Part shown: in pieces, positions 32,284 to 45,000 of the stretch
Layout: each line of letters opens with the position of its first letter
How positions within the stretch are numbered: the first letter of the stretch is position 1
Source of the DNA: Saccharina japonica
Lineage: Eukaryota > Sar > Phaeophyceae > Laminariales > Laminariaceae
Length of the DNA: 64,000 nt
Direction of reading: 5' to 3'
Assembly: GCA_008828725.1 (NCBI GenBank)
Contig: MEHQ01003819.1
Coordinates: forward strand, 387,289-451,288
The notes under the pieces: generated by a model
What the model was told of the DNA's origin: nothing
Seen by the model: the letters and a program-made list of their open reading frames with translations, nothing else
Database searches by the model: none
Made by a program: the position numbers and the translations under genes

Positions 32284-32537
32284 GACGCGTGCTACGATAG
32301 AAGTAGCACTTTTGGGATGTTTTTTTTTCTGAACGACGGTGCCTCTTAACCCAACATTCGTCGGAATTTGATTGTTGTTTGGCAATGTTTTCATTCTATG
32401 CTCGGGCGTAATAAGATTTTTCGTCCGGAAGCCCTTTTATTTCCACCCAAAATCAGTTTCTGACTACTGCAGGTATAGAGGTCCTCAAGTGATCACCCTC
32501 AGAAAACACAAGGTGCACCTTTACCGTGGCATGCGTC
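32284..32537 (+). mobile_element. MITE family 1, nearly complete
   Basis: GACGCGTGCTACGATAGAAG to TTACCGTGGCATGCGTC; flanks CAAC/TAAC match at three of four bases. Carries the TACTGCAGGTATAGAGG variant. Confidence 0.82.
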
Positions 32538-32919
32538 TAACTGCATTAAGTTACTGCGGTGGCGGTTCTTCTCGTTTTGCTGCGTCCCACAATCGTAATT
32601 GGTTGGATGTTGTTTGTATACGTCGCTGTTGAACGTGTCACTTGCTGGCCCACGTGCCTATACCATGAGCCGTCAAGGAGAACCAGTAGATAAAGTGCCC
32701 TCGTACACCCAAATACCAAATACACACAAGATGGGTCAATACCGTCTTGTCAGAGACCTCACCACATACACCACACACAGGAGGTAAGCCGCACCAGGAT
32801 TGTCACCGGATGCACCCCTCACATACATACGAGCAGTATCATTATCATAGACTGCTCCCAGGAGGGAGCAGCATCCACCCGAGGCATCATCTCAGATCAT
32901 AATGCCTCGCCACACCATA

Positions 32920-33166
32920 GACGCGTGCTACGGTAGAGGTATCACGTTTTGGCTGAATCGTTTTCTGAACGATCGGGGTCCCTAACCGAAATTCGTCGGA
33001 CGTTCATTTTTGTGACGAATAATGTTTTAGAACATACTTCGGTCATGATACTTATCATCCGTCAGCACTTTAATTTTCCTCCAAAATCGTTTTTTCGGTG
33101 AGGTATGACGCTCCTTAAGTGAGGAGCTCAGAAAAAACATGGTGCACCTCTATCGTAGCACGCATC
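32920..33166 (+). mobile_element. MITE family 1, complete copy, duplication CATA
   Basis: 247 bp, close to the consensus, with CATA at 32916-32919 and 33167-33170. Confidence 0.9.
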
Positions 33167-33337
33167 CATATAAAACCCCAATCTCCGTAGACCAGTATAA
33201 AATCCCAAAATATCGGGAAACCAGTATCGAGCAACCGCATACCACGAACATATATTTTTATGTTTTAGCGATTTGTGTCAGCACCAAAACTGTTTTGTTT
33301 TGGTTCATGGGCAGATAGAGGTTGGTGGGTGTGCGTT

Positions 33338-33905
33338 GTGGGTGAGAGAGTTACTGGGTGGGTCGGTTGGTCCCTGGGCTTGTTGTCCGAGTATGACCTA
33401 CATCGCCCATCAACATGTCGCGTTAAGCGATGCGTGTCAGCGAAACAACCTTGTAAAGTGAGTAAGTGGATCGGTGGGATGTTGGTGTTTGTAGTGCATA
33501 TGGCCGGAAACGACGAAAAGTGGTTGAGGGCATCATGTGTACTGTGCAGGTATATTATAAAAAACACCCCAAGTGCCAAATAAATAGTCAACCACAACAA
33601 CACAACAAGTGCTACAAAAATAGTCTACCACAACAATACACCAAGACCAAGTATACGAAAATATAACACATCGTCACCAAGTGAGCAGGCGAGAGAGCTA
33701 CTGGGAGGGTCCGTTGGTCCCGGAGCTGGTTGTCCCACCTTCGCTAACACAACCCACCACCAAAATTTCGGTTTAAGCGATGGGTGTCAGCGCAACCTCC
33801 TTGTACAGTGGTGAGTGAACCAGTGGGGTGTGTTTGTGGGTACATAAGCAGGCCGGAAACGACCAAATCTTGTTGGGCATCATATGTACTGGGCACGTCA
33901 TCATA
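33338..33905 (+). repeat. Diverged tandem duplication, two units about 345 bp apart
   Basis: Unit 1 (about 33338-33560) and unit 2 (about 33684-33905) share GAGAGAG-TACTGGG-GGGTC, GTTGGTCCC, TTAAGCGATG-GTGTCAGCG, CCTTGTA-AGTG-GTGA and GGCCGGAAACGAC. Unit 2 has diverged. No coding function recognised. Confidence 0.7.
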
Positions 33906-34972
33906 ATATGCCAACCAAAACAGGCCACCTCTAACGTTTCACACGTCACAGTCGGTCTCAAGGAGGCGGTATCCCGATAATATATAAGGCGGTCAAATTC
34001 GCTTGGCGCGAATGGCGAAATGCACCCATAACCTGGAAATGATAAGGCGGCTTTCCTCCGATCAGGAACGAGGTCATACTGCTCTATGGTACATCACCGC
34101 CTTAATGGGAGGCCCTTACACTGTATATACAAAAACTGTTGGAAAACACAAAATTGTATCCAGCGATGTCGGGTAGTATATATGTCCCGAGCTTGAGAAG
34201 CCCCTTCGGCAGAAGACCGGAGCTGGCGATGGAGGTCGTCTCGTCCCCGTGTCGAATACGTCCGATACTCCCAGGGAAGGCCACGCACTTTTTCCTGATG
34301 CAGCTTTTTCTGGTGATATCGTCGACCCGGAACCAAGATATAACTCGCGTTCATGGGAGGGAGGACCTAACACTGCTGGTTCGCCTGTTTGCGTATTGTA
34401 GTGCCCCGGCACCCGTATCGGGTCGGGTTATGCGGGGGAGTTGCCAAAACGGTGTTGGAGTACACTTGTTTGTGTGAGGCCATACCTAGGCCCTTGAGAA
34501 TCACCATGTTTCTAAATATAGCACACATATGAAGCGAAGATCGGAGTCGTGGCGGTCTCATGTGAAGGCATCCAATACACGAGGCCTTGGCTGTCACCGA
34601 TATCTGGGACGTAAACTATTTCCTCTGTCCGAGTATACCATGCGTTCCTGAAACTGGTAGCTTTTGAGAACGGTATGTGAAATTCTCAACACAAGATTGA
34701 GCGGGGACCGTGGCATAGGTTATCGTTAACGTGAGAGGCCACTTGCTGGGAAAGTGGGTTGATCGCGAGATCGCGGTATTTCCGGGATGTTGATAGGTAG
34801 GCCCACCGACATGCAAGCACGTGAGTGCGCTTCGTCCAGCTTCTTGTGTGCAACAGCTATCGACATGCATCCCAGGACGGCAGTCAAGCGCTTAGAGTCG
34901 TCAAACAGAGGGAGGGGGGGACGCGCACCACCGTTACTGAGTGATATTAGTGGAAATAGGCATTCATCAAGT

Positions 34973-35293
<321 letters not shown>

Positions 35294-35703
35294 GAGCCGG
35301 TTCAAGTATAACGCCCGAAAACTCGTCTGACCCGAATGCCGCATGCAATAGCAACTCAAATTTCACATTATTTTTGGTTTAATGCTGACCGCTATGAACA
35401 GGGGAAAAGGGCGATATCACCAGGTTTGGTCTTAAGCACCTACCTGGTATTTAATAGGACTTGCGCTACCGCCAAAAATGTGGCCCGATCAATCACAGAC
35501 CTTCAAACGCGTAAATAATAGCCAGGTGTTTCCGCAGGAACAGTTTGTGGTTTCTACATTTTGTGTTCTGAACGAGCCGCTTGCAGGTGGTCCAAGGCAT
35601 GTTGGTACGTAGTCTCACTCAAACATTCAAAGAACCAACTGCGTATGGTCGACATTAAGTCACACTTCACTCCAAAAAATGAACATGTACTGAATATATG
35701 TAA

Positions 35704-36336
35704 TCACGGGGCAACTCCAAATATGTGCACTTCTACCGCACGAAATGTCCAAATGTCGACGCCGTGTTTCGGGTATAGGCCCTGGGCCCTGCACGTTTGC
35801 ACACGGTTTCTGTGTGCCCCTGCCGAACGATTTACGATTGTTTTTGTTTCGTGTTTAGTCGCCGAAATTTTCGCATCCATCAAGACCCAGATTTCCCAAA
35901 ACAACAATAGCACCAAGACATCTGGCGAAGTAAACAAAAACTCAACCATCGACGGGTTGGCAGGGGTCATAAAACATGTGTTACACATTTTAAGGTTCAT
36001 CTCCAAAGTACGGCGTGGACATTGCCTACTGAATAAATTTGTAGCTAACAACTTACTGCGTTTGGAAGACGCGACTTGACAACGGGCAATAGTTCCTGCA
36101 AGCAGTAGCGTTTCCACGTCCTCCTTAAGGACCTTGTTGGTGTGCCTTTCTTTTTGCCGTAGCGGCAACATGAATCCGTGATACGCATGAACTCCCACAT
36201 GTATATACTGTACCAGCGAAACACACCACTCGGTGCAGTACCGCCGTTGAATCTGGAGACCTCGTGGTATCGCGGGGGCATCAACACGAGTGCATAAGTA
36301 AACCCAGTAATTTCGACGACCTGGAAATATGTCCAA
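35704..36336 (-). CDS. Unrecognised 210-codon open frame
   Basis: Open from an ATG at 36336 to a stop at 35704. A segment LKEDVETLLLAGTIARCQ is loosely like the start of a Ty3/DIRS reverse transcriptase (x-E-D-V-E-x-L-L-x-A-G-x-I), and a hydrophobic DVLVLLLFWEIWVLMD stretch follows. No catalytic motif is present. A frame of this length is close to what chance allows in 64 kb, so it may be a decayed retroelement or nothing. It overlaps an opposite open frame at 35561-36079. Confidence 0.15.
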   Translation of the reverse strand: MDIFPGRRNYWVYLCTRVDAPAIPRGLQIQRRYCTEWCVSLVQYIHVGVHAYHGFMLPLRQKERHTNKVLKEDVETLLLAGTIARCQVASSKRSKLLATNLFSRQCPRRTLEMNLKMCNTCFMTPANPSMVEFLFTSPDVLVLLLFWEIWVLMDAKISATKHETKTIVNRSAGAHRNRVQTCRAQGLYPKHGVDIWTFRAVEVHIFGVAP

Positions 36337-36455
36337 TAAGGCGTGTCAAAGAGCCATGAATATGAGAGGTTATCTTAAACCCGGCCTGATAGAAAAATGG
36401 ATACATGCTAACGTCGATAGAAATGGTCGGCAATGCATGATAAATCATCGCAGCA

Positions 36456-36694
36456 GACGCATGCTACGATAGAGGTGCACCATGTTTATTTCTGAGCTCC
36501 TCACTCAAGGAGCGTCATACCTCACAGAAACAATGCTTTTGGAGGAGAATAAAAGTGCTGCCGGATGCGAAATCTCATGACCGAAGTATACTCTGAAACT
36601 TTATTCGTCACAAAAATGAAAGTCCGACGAATTTGGGTTAAGGAGCCCGATCGTTCAGAAAACGATTCAGCCAAAAAGTGCCACCTCTACCGTA
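36456..36694 (-). mobile_element. MITE family 1, copy lacking its last bases, 10-bp flanking repeat
   Basis: Starts GACGCATGCTACGATAGAGG but ends at CTACCGTA, without GCACGCGTC. CATCGCAGCA lies directly before it (36446-36455) and shortly after it (36698-36707), longer than the usual 4-bp duplication. Confidence 0.85.
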
Positions 36695-36707
36695 AAACAT
36701 CGCAGCA

Positions 36708-37734
36708 TGCCTCGCCAACCCACATTCCCGGGGGGATTTCCAGCAATGCTATATGTATAAACTTCCAAAGGTTTATGTCGCCGCATAATAAGTTTCCAGC
36801 TCAACGCGTACGTATTTGTGCACTCAGCGACCTGCCGGACAAGCCGTGGTCACAAGTCAAGTGCCAAGCCAAACCTTCGCCTGTTTGTGCATCGCGATGG
36901 GGTGAATCATTATCGTTTATCGTCGATGTCCAAAGACGTGAGTAGAACTCACACCGTCCAGCACTCCCAAAACACTATATCAAGCTAATGCTTCGTACAA
37001 CCGTTGTATATGTTTCATCCCACCCGTAATCGAACACTGACTGCTATTCTAAGCTATTGGACTAATCGTACAGTGGCATATCGGTACACGTGCGAGTGTC
37101 CGTACATATTCTAAGGATTGCTAGAATGCAACCCGAAACAGGAAAGCCGGATCTCACTGAAAAACCAGTCTTCGGTTGCTGAGCCTAAAATAGTGTACTG
37201 GGTGTCCGACACATCCTTTCGTAATTATCTATTGCCCTGAAAGGTACCTATCACCTCTTCCACCGATTCATGCGGGATGTTATACTACTGCCATTGCCTG
37301 TGTACGGCGTCTTCAAAGAGAAAAGCGCTGTGCAGAGCTACACACTCCCCATGGTCCAGAACCTATCACAGCCCCATCAAAAAGGTCGTAGGTCCAGTCC
37401 TTAAGCATAAAAGTTATCATTATACTATACAGCTATCTTAGCTGTGTACGTCGAGTCCGGGCATGTGCCACAAAATGGTACTCCTGTTTGCCCTTGCATC
37501 CTAATGAAATAGTAATAGATCACACGAATGTTGCAGACAGCAATAACCCGTCGCCGTTGAAACGCTCGAAATGGATCGTCAGCCATCATACCCAAAAAGC
37601 CCCAAAGTCGCAATAGGCTGAGGAACTACACACCTGTACACACCTTGACCTCTGGCGCCGCACCTTTTATTCAGGTGACTGCTATGAGCTGATGTACCTA
37701 ATGGCCCGACGCCAAGCAAAGCCAAGCAATATGT
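36708..37734. other. Intergenic, unrecognised
   Basis: No gene or repeat family identified. A short segment near 37134 (CCCGAAACAGGAAAG) recalls MITE family 5 ends. Confidence 0.35.
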
Positions 37735-38325
37735 TTGTCCTATTGTCTGCGTTTTCATCCCGATACATTTTGGCCCCACATATTTCAAGCACTAAGAAGG
37801 GTGGAATCGTTCAACGCAGCATTGACACTAGTCTTTTCGGGTACCTTCGTTCTGGACCTTGTTGACGATAATCGGTTCGCCACCGCCAATCCAATCCATT
37901 GGCAAGCTACGGAATCAAAATGTCGAGGCTACATCACTTTCAACAACGGATTGATGTACAGTAGTGGGCCGTCAAAAGCAACCCGTGGTGTAGCTTTGAA
38001 GCTTATTTACGTCCAGACAGACGTTGAATTACTCAAGTCCGACAATAGCGTCGAACGTTCCTGCCGCGCCCTGCCCAAGCTCGCGTTCAGGGCTCAACAA
38101 GAAACAGCACCTGCACACCAAAGTATTGCGAAGGGAGGCGAGATGAGGGCCCAAGGCAAAATTATGTGGAGACGTTCAAGGTATAGCTTAACCTCTGAGC
38201 CATTTACGACGCGTTGTTGTCGGGACCTCTGGGGCCGTGTGGTTATCTGTAACGTCAGAAAGCTTGAAATATTTCGTTACAACTCCACCTACGTATCTGG
38301 TGCGATCGAACTTTTATTTGTATAG
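37735..38325 (+). CDS. Unrecognised 196-codon open frame
   Basis: Open on the plus strand with mixed polar and basic composition and no signal peptide, repeat or catalytic motif that I recognise. Length is near the chance limit. No splice or promoter context supports it. It could be a single-exon gene, a retroelement remnant or chance. Confidence 0.15.
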   Translation: MSYCLRFHPDTFWPHIFQALRRVESFNAALTLVFSGTFVLDLVDDNRFATANPIHWQATESKCRGYITFNNGLMYSSGPSKATRGVALKLIYVQTDVELLKSDNSVERSCRALPKLAFRAQQETAPAHQSIAKGGEMRAQGKIMWRRSRYSLTSEPFTTRCCRDLWGRVVICNVRKLEIFRYNSTYVSGAIELLFV

Positions 38326-39075
38326 GATCACTGTTGCAGTGTACGCAAGTTAGGGATGTTGTTTGGGAGTGGTAGTACACGAGTTCCGTTGCGTATATCA
38401 CTACACGGTATCATGTACCAGGTGAAACCACGACTTAAAATCCACCGTCTTCGCTTATGGCGGGGAAATGATATCGCCTATTTGCACTACGGGTCGGTTG
38501 GAAGAAGTGTCGGGTAGGCTCATGTGATGTCATGCATTGCCATGTGATGAATGCGTATACAAAATAGTGTCGTGCCCCTCGATGGTGTCATTCAAAGTCA
38601 AAGTACAGAAGCTTGAGCAATGTCCTGGGAACGATAAGGTATGATTTAACACGTGGTCTTCAAGTGGAAACAAACTCGACAGGAAGAAACACTTGAAAGT
38701 GTTCATAATTTCTGGCAGTAGTTGTCAGTGGAGGGAAACGGTAGAATAGTGTCTGCACGACTAGATCCTTGGAGCCATACACAACCTTACCCGGGCACTG
38801 TGTCCGACCACTGATTATCTCATGCTAACATATTGTTCAAGGCGAAACCGATCTGGTTTCAAGTTGTGCGCGTGCAGTACGCGTAGTTCTTTCGGTTTGT
38901 ACGTACGTGTGTGCATCAATTGGATCAACCGTATCGGCGTTACACCTGATACCTTGGTCGTTCTGTGTACTTTACGTAATGTACCTCTAGATATTGAAAG
39001 TAATCGTAGGGGAATAGGTCATATATTTAAAGTAATCGTAGGGAAATATATACTGGTAGGGTGTATTACGTACCG
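38326..39075. other. Intergenic or LNR gene 3' region
   Basis: If the LNR gene ends with a short exon, it could lie here or just above; I could not identify it. A repeated AGTAATCGTAGGG-AATA segment occurs at about 38998 and 39031. Confidence 0.35.
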
Positions 39076-39323
39076 GACGCATGCTACGATAGAGCTGCAC
39101 TATGTTTTTGTCTGAGCTCCTAACTTGAGCAGCTCCATACCACTCTGAAAAAACGGTTTTGGAGGAAAATAAACGTGCTGCCGGATGCGAAATCTCATGA
39201 CCAAAGTATACTCTGAAACATTACTCGTCACAAAAATGAAAGTCCGACGAATTTGGGTTAAGGACCCCGATCGTTCAGAAAACGATTCAGATATAAAGTG
39301 CTACCTCTACCGTAGCACGCGTC
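39076..39323 (-). mobile_element. MITE family 1, complete copy, duplication ACCG
   Basis: 248 bp, GACGCATGCTACGATAGAGC to CTACCGTAGCACGCGTC, with ACCG at 39072-39075 and 39324-39327. Confidence 0.9.
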
Positions 39324-39325
39324 AC

Positions 39326-39358
39326 CGTAGGTCCCCTATTTACTGTGGTCCCGCGTAG
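39326..39358. mobile_element. MITE family 3, single-end fragment
   Basis: GGTCCCCTATTTACTGTGGT matches one end of the 105-bp element at 41572-41676. It directly abuts the MITE family 1 copy. Confidence 0.45.
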
Positions 39359-39894
39359 TACGATATATTCGTTAACATATGAATATTCACTGCATTTCCT
39401 GCCTATGTTTTAGGTATTATTTCCTGACACCGCTCGGTTAGCCAAAGGCGTGTTTTACTGTACAGAGTCAAACGTGAAATTTTACCCCAGTGTTGGCAAC
39501 GGTCAACCCAACTACGAATACCACCGAGTCGGGGCTTCCAGTGCACATATGTGGCGATTTGGGCGCACCTAGGCATTACGCGGTTCCTCGCGATAGGAGA
39601 ACGCTACCCAGTCCCTAACCCTATTTCGAGAAAAAAAACGCCAAACACAATAAACACTCCCGTCATGTTCCTCCTTTTAACCTTGCGACACCCCCAGGAT
39701 TCAAGTCAACCACATCCCGGAGCGGAATCGTGTATAGAACACATGGCGGAAGCACTAGGCGTCACTCCAACGACTCTACCAAGTGTTATTCGGGTGAGGA
39801 GCCGGCAATTCAAAACCTGTTCTGGCCTCAAGGAAATATATCCCTACCGGTGTAAGCGTCAATAACAGACACGTAGAGATAATAATAGTAGGTG

Positions 39895-40286
39895 CTGATT
39901 TGTAGGCAGCAAGGTACATACCACGTGCACAATCAGGACATATCCTTCTGCTCACGCCCGTTTATAGGTACCGACTGACTTGTTCAGACGTTCAAAAATG
40001 ATAATGCGTGGCACTATTGCGAGGTGGGTTGTCTTGCGGAGGTCTTGTGGGTATAGCACTTACCTCGGTAAGGCTGATCCACTCCGTTTATAGGAGTTGC
40101 ACGTGATGATTTGTCGGCAACAAGGTACATCCATAATCAGAACATAACCTTCTGATCACGCCCTTAATATATATATTCCGACGGACTTGTTCAGGCGTCC
40201 AAAATGATAATGTGTGATACTGGGTGGTCTCGCGTGGATTTTGCGGTTGTAGCACTAACCTCGGTAAGGCTGATCCACTCAGTTTC
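39895..40286. repeat. Tandem duplication including the 3' end of LNR exon 6
   Basis: Unit 1 (about 39895-40092) and unit 2 (about 40109-40286) both run from TGATTTGT-GGCA-CAAGGTAC through TGACTTGTTCAG-CGT to TAGCACT(T/A)ACCTCGGTAA. On the minus strand the latter is the end of exon 6 plus its donor. Unit 1 keeps the donor (GTAAGT) but only about 27 bases of exon. Confidence 0.75.
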
Positions 40287-40406
40287 GGCGAGGCCGATGG
40301 TCCTGAACTCGATACTCTGTACACCGGCTCCCCCAATGCCGAGCGCGGTGAACGTCGATCCCGGCTGTGAATCAAACTGGCCTATGACCTCCCCGTTGAT
40401 TCTTGC
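40260..40406 (-). CDS. LNR protein exon 6 (galactose-binding-like domain, continued)
   Basis: 147 bases, 49 codons, phase 0-0. Acceptor GCTCAG before 40406, donor GAG/GTTAGT at 40260. It encodes ARINGEVIGQFDSQPGSTFT, an acidic-edge strand (VQSIEFRTIGL) and EWISLTE, which continues the beta-sandwich begun in exon 5. The 3' end of this exon and its donor are duplicated just downstream (about 39895-40092), where the donor is a perfect GTAAGT. If the donor is not used, the frame reads on for about 24 codons to a stop. Confidence 0.66.
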
Positions 40407-42052
40407 CTGAGCATAATGTCAAACAGAAAAGTGGATATTCAGCGGGGGGTGTCATTGTGTGTCGTGATCTCATGTGTTCGGGCGGCGCGAGAAACGGCCT
40501 TCGTCTGTCTGTGTCGTGCACACGATGAAACGATGTTGTCTGCTACCGATAGTGGACCGTGTTGGCGGCGCTTGCTCCCACAGGGGTGCACCTCACATGT
40601 ATGGTACTTCACACTTCAGAGTCTCTGTACCCCTCACCCGCAAAACCTGAGTGCGGAGAACTTTAAAACGGCAGCCCGGTAAAATCAATATGACAGCCTA
40701 CGGCCCATCCTACCTTAGGAGTTGTACCTTGCACGTCAAAACGTTTTGATTGGCTGAGCTCTTCAACCGGGCAACTACCGGCAAGTACGACGCTGTAAAT
40801 GTATTCCGTTTGTATATAAGGACTAGCGCAAAAACAAAAGTTCGAAGGTACGTTTTTCGGGTGAAATATTGAGCTCCTCGTGCGAGGAGCTCGGGGAATA
40901 AGCCACCATCCCTTTAAGGGACCTACCGTACCGTGGCTCACAAAAAGTGTTTTACACACTGCCGAATGGTAGTTCAATGGGATGGAGGCATTTCCGTGAA
41001 TTGCGAGACCCGTCAGTCTAAAATGATTGTCGAAGTGAGAATGCTCCCATCGAAGCACGCGTCAGCTTGACAATATTTGTTTCTGGTGGTGTTTGCTAAA
41101 CCAACCTGGTGCAGCAGAAATGAGGGCACACTCTAATACAGTATGGGTGACAGCAAAAGCAATACATACCTAATCCGAAACTCCTCTCGCACAACATATA
41201 CCAGCGAATACCGCCGCTGCGCTCAGCAATACAAGCGAAAACCGCGTGAACGAGTTCAGACACTACATTCCCACCGCTGTTTCGTCCTCCAACACGTCTT
41301 TTGTGGCGGAAATAGATATAAAGCCGCACCGACTGCTGGTCCGGTAGGAAGGGTATCCCAATTGTCACTGCCGAGTCTATGCCACTCGGGAATGCGACTC
41401 TGTACCACACCAAACATAAGGAAGGCCTCACCATATGTGTTGGCAAGAATACTGAAACAACCCGATGACGGTGCTTGTCGAAAAAGAAGAAGCTTGAAAA
41501 AATGATGAGACTGCTAGTAAACAAAGTAACCCCCTCGGCCGAGCGACGTTAAGCGTCTGAAAATATCATTATTACGGAGGACCACAGTAAATAGGACCTG
41601 CGGCACACACTAAAACCTATATAATTATCTATTTTTACTAACAAAAATTGGTCCTATTTACTATGGTCCTCCGTAATAGTCAAACCATGAGCTGTCGCAC
41701 CAGTCAAGGTCATAATACTTTGTGCTCGCGGGCCAGTCGGGCATTTTTCACCACCTCGTCGTCAATACGTGTGATACGGCGCTTGCTGCGGTACATGGGG
41801 TAGCACTCAACAACCGACTTCAAAACAAGAGTAAGCCAGCTCTGATACACAAGGCAATTATTTGAACATATACCAAACAAACCAATTGTTTCGTAGTTTC
41901 GTAGGAAGATAGCATGTAACGACATTGGGTACGAAGCTCCCCAGTTATACGTTTGGGCTGAACCGTGCAACCCCTAGCGCAGCAAGGCATACGCGACACG
42001 TACCGTAAGTCGTTTCAATGCCACGTGAAAACTCCACAACAGCAACAACAAA

Positions 42053-42092
<40 letters not shown>

Positions 42093-45000
42093 CACAACAA
42101 CAACAACAACAATAACATCAATAAAAAGAACAACAACAGCAAAGTTTAAAGGAAGGACCTTAACCTGGCAGAAAATCGACACCGTACCTGAAGCGTCCGG
42201 GAGCGCTCAAAACCCATCCAAAAAGCCACTTGAACGTCCACGATATCCTGGGGGTCTTCGAACGTGAACTCGATATTGCACCGCCGTTCGTTAGAGACAA
42301 TCGCCTGTGAGCAGGACCACCTCGAGTCAGCGTCCTCGCTAACGCCATCGCGGGTCAGCTCGGGTGTGCACCCGTCCTCCATGCAGCCGACGTCGCCGCC
42401 GGCTACCCCGGGGCGAGTGTCATAGCCATTCGCGGACACGCTAACCGTTGTTTTCGTCCCGGCTTCGACATAGACGGCGGTACAATCGGCGCGTGGGTCG
42501 ACGCAATTGAAGCCACCGTTGTTCTCGTCCCCGCAGGTGACCGCGTCCGTGCTGACGCAGGTGCACTCGCAGCAGTCGCCCCCGTCGTAACCTAATGGTG
42601 ATGAAAAACGCGTGTGTGTTTGGAATGGAGTAAGGGCCCTTTCGATACACGTTGTCGTGGCAGATAGCATTTTTCAGCGTGACCAAACGAGGACAGAAAC
42701 ATATCCACTCGCTTGGTCTGGGTTTCAAGCAGGCCGAGATATGTTGCATCATCCACGAATGCTATTATATCAACCCCGACAAAGCACAAAATGCTTTGCG
42801 CACATCCAGCAAGAGGTGTATATGACGGATGTCTTTCTATTAGAAAATAAAATTTTTCACTAATCGGCTGGACAATAACCGGTATACTTACATATTTATT
42901 TATTAATTTGTTTTGCCAAAGGGGGAGAAAAATATCAATACAATACAATAACATGTTTTAGGTAAAGTAGGTTGTTTTAGGTAGGTTGTTCGTGGTATGG
43001 GGGGGGGGGGGCGTACTCATTTGTTGCTTGCCTTAGTCATTTGACCATTGACCACGCATCCCTTCCGAGACGGAGCACCGCGGGGGGGGGTATAATTAAT
43101 TAATTTAGCGAATGAGGGAGAATAATATGGTAGTGTTTTACGTACATTTGTTCTGAGGGCCCTTTCTTGAGGCAAGTTATACTTCACCCCGAAGTGATTG
43201 TTTTATAAGGCGAAATAAAGGGGCAAGACAAACAGCCACCCCGTACCCTAGACGACACATGCTAAGGTACAGGTGTACCCATTTTTTTCTGAGGTTTCTC
43301 GCTCAAGGAGGTATCTAACTCACCCCAAACCGGATTTTGACAAAAACGGAAAGTGCAACCCAAAGAACAATCTCATGGGCTACACAGAAGCATATTAATA
43401 TCCCAAACTTTTTACACCACGAAATAAGGATATTACACTGATAATAAGACATGCTTTAATTGAGTAGTACGTTGGTTGAGGAGCCCCTCCTCTATCCAAC
43501 CATTGTTTTCGGCCGAAAGTGATACTATAACCCTAACCCTTCTCGTGGCACGCCTAACGTTTCGTCTTTATCAACACCTCGTCTCACCGCACTCCTCGGT
43601 ATTTTGCTCCGTGTCGCAGTCGCCGTCCCCATGCAAGGCGTCGATGCACGCGAACGAGTAGCTGGCGGATAGGTCGTCGTCGTCGTCGAAGCCGAAGTAG
43701 GAATCGTCATCGTCCGGAAACGCGGTGGAATCATCATCATCATCGCCATCGTCGTCGTCGTCAACGCAGGAGGCAGAGGGGTCGATGCACGCGAACCCGC
43801 CAGTGAACTCGTCGCCACACGTGTAATCCGGGGTGCTGACGCAGGTGCACTCGCAGCAATCGCCGCCGTCGAACTCTGTTATGGGGTGAACAGGCAATGT
43901 TTTTACAATGGGAGTAGGGAATGAGAACACCTTTACAGCAATGTATATATACCTGAACATCTATATATCTTCTTCAACTTTCAAGTATGTACCTATATAT
44001 ATTTCGAGGCAGGTAGGACGCTTACAGGTACGTTCCACCTCTTCCAATGCCATTTGTTTCCTGTAGACCGTATAACGGTAAAGCGTATGTAATACTCAAA
44101 ACCTAGCGGTTAACAATAAAGGTGGCGTAGATCTCGTGCAGTAGGTCCTTTTTTTTTTGTTTTTTTGTATGTTTTCTTATTTCGCGGTGGAAAGTTTATC
44201 AGTCGTCAACGTTGAAGCTCATTCATGCAATAAATTGTCGGAGGTCAATAAATAGAAAAACGAACGTATGCACCTCGGTGGCGAGGTCGAGCAAATACGT
44301 CATGGGTAGATTTCGCGTTTTGACCCGCCCTAAGGAAGGGATTATGGTGTTCGAGCCAAACGTCTTCCACCAACAGGGGGGGAGGGGCGTTGTCATTCGT
44401 TGCTTGCCTCAGTCATTTGACCACTGACCCCCCATCTCTTTCGAGACGGGGCGGAGGGAGTAATCAAATGAAGAGGTACCTGATACATTTGCATCCCGAT
44501 TGGTATTTCTCGCAGTTACTCATAAGATGCCAGGACGACTGTAGCTACGAAGTCCATTGGTCTACCTGGCCCAGCCTCCCGTTTTTGTGTTTGTAGGCTG
44601 CTACACCAAGTGTGATATTTGTACAGCCTCGCAAACAATCGATGCTGCCACATACCGTACACCGTACTTGTCTAACTAATCCAAAAGCCTTGCAGTATAA
44701 AGTTCTAGGCAAACAAGGCAGGCTGCATAAAAAGAACGCAAGGGGGAGGGCCGTCCCATCACGTTTGCACACCGTTCAAGGGCAGACGACAACCTTCGTG
44801 CATATCATGACGGGAAGGAAAACAAAGCAAGCAAAAACATTGGTTGTCCGCGGACACGTTTTGAGGGGGGAAGGACACCGTCCGGTTCATATTAGAAACC
44901 TCCTAAATTCCAGACATATGGGGCACTGAACGCGACGCACCGCATTCCTCGCGGTTGTTGATCGGGTCGCAGCCGCCGTCGGATATGTAATCGTCAATAC

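Noticed and set aside
37735..38325. Last exon of the LNR gene
   Set aside because: The frame is on the opposite strand and shows no similarity to the galactose-binding-like domain.
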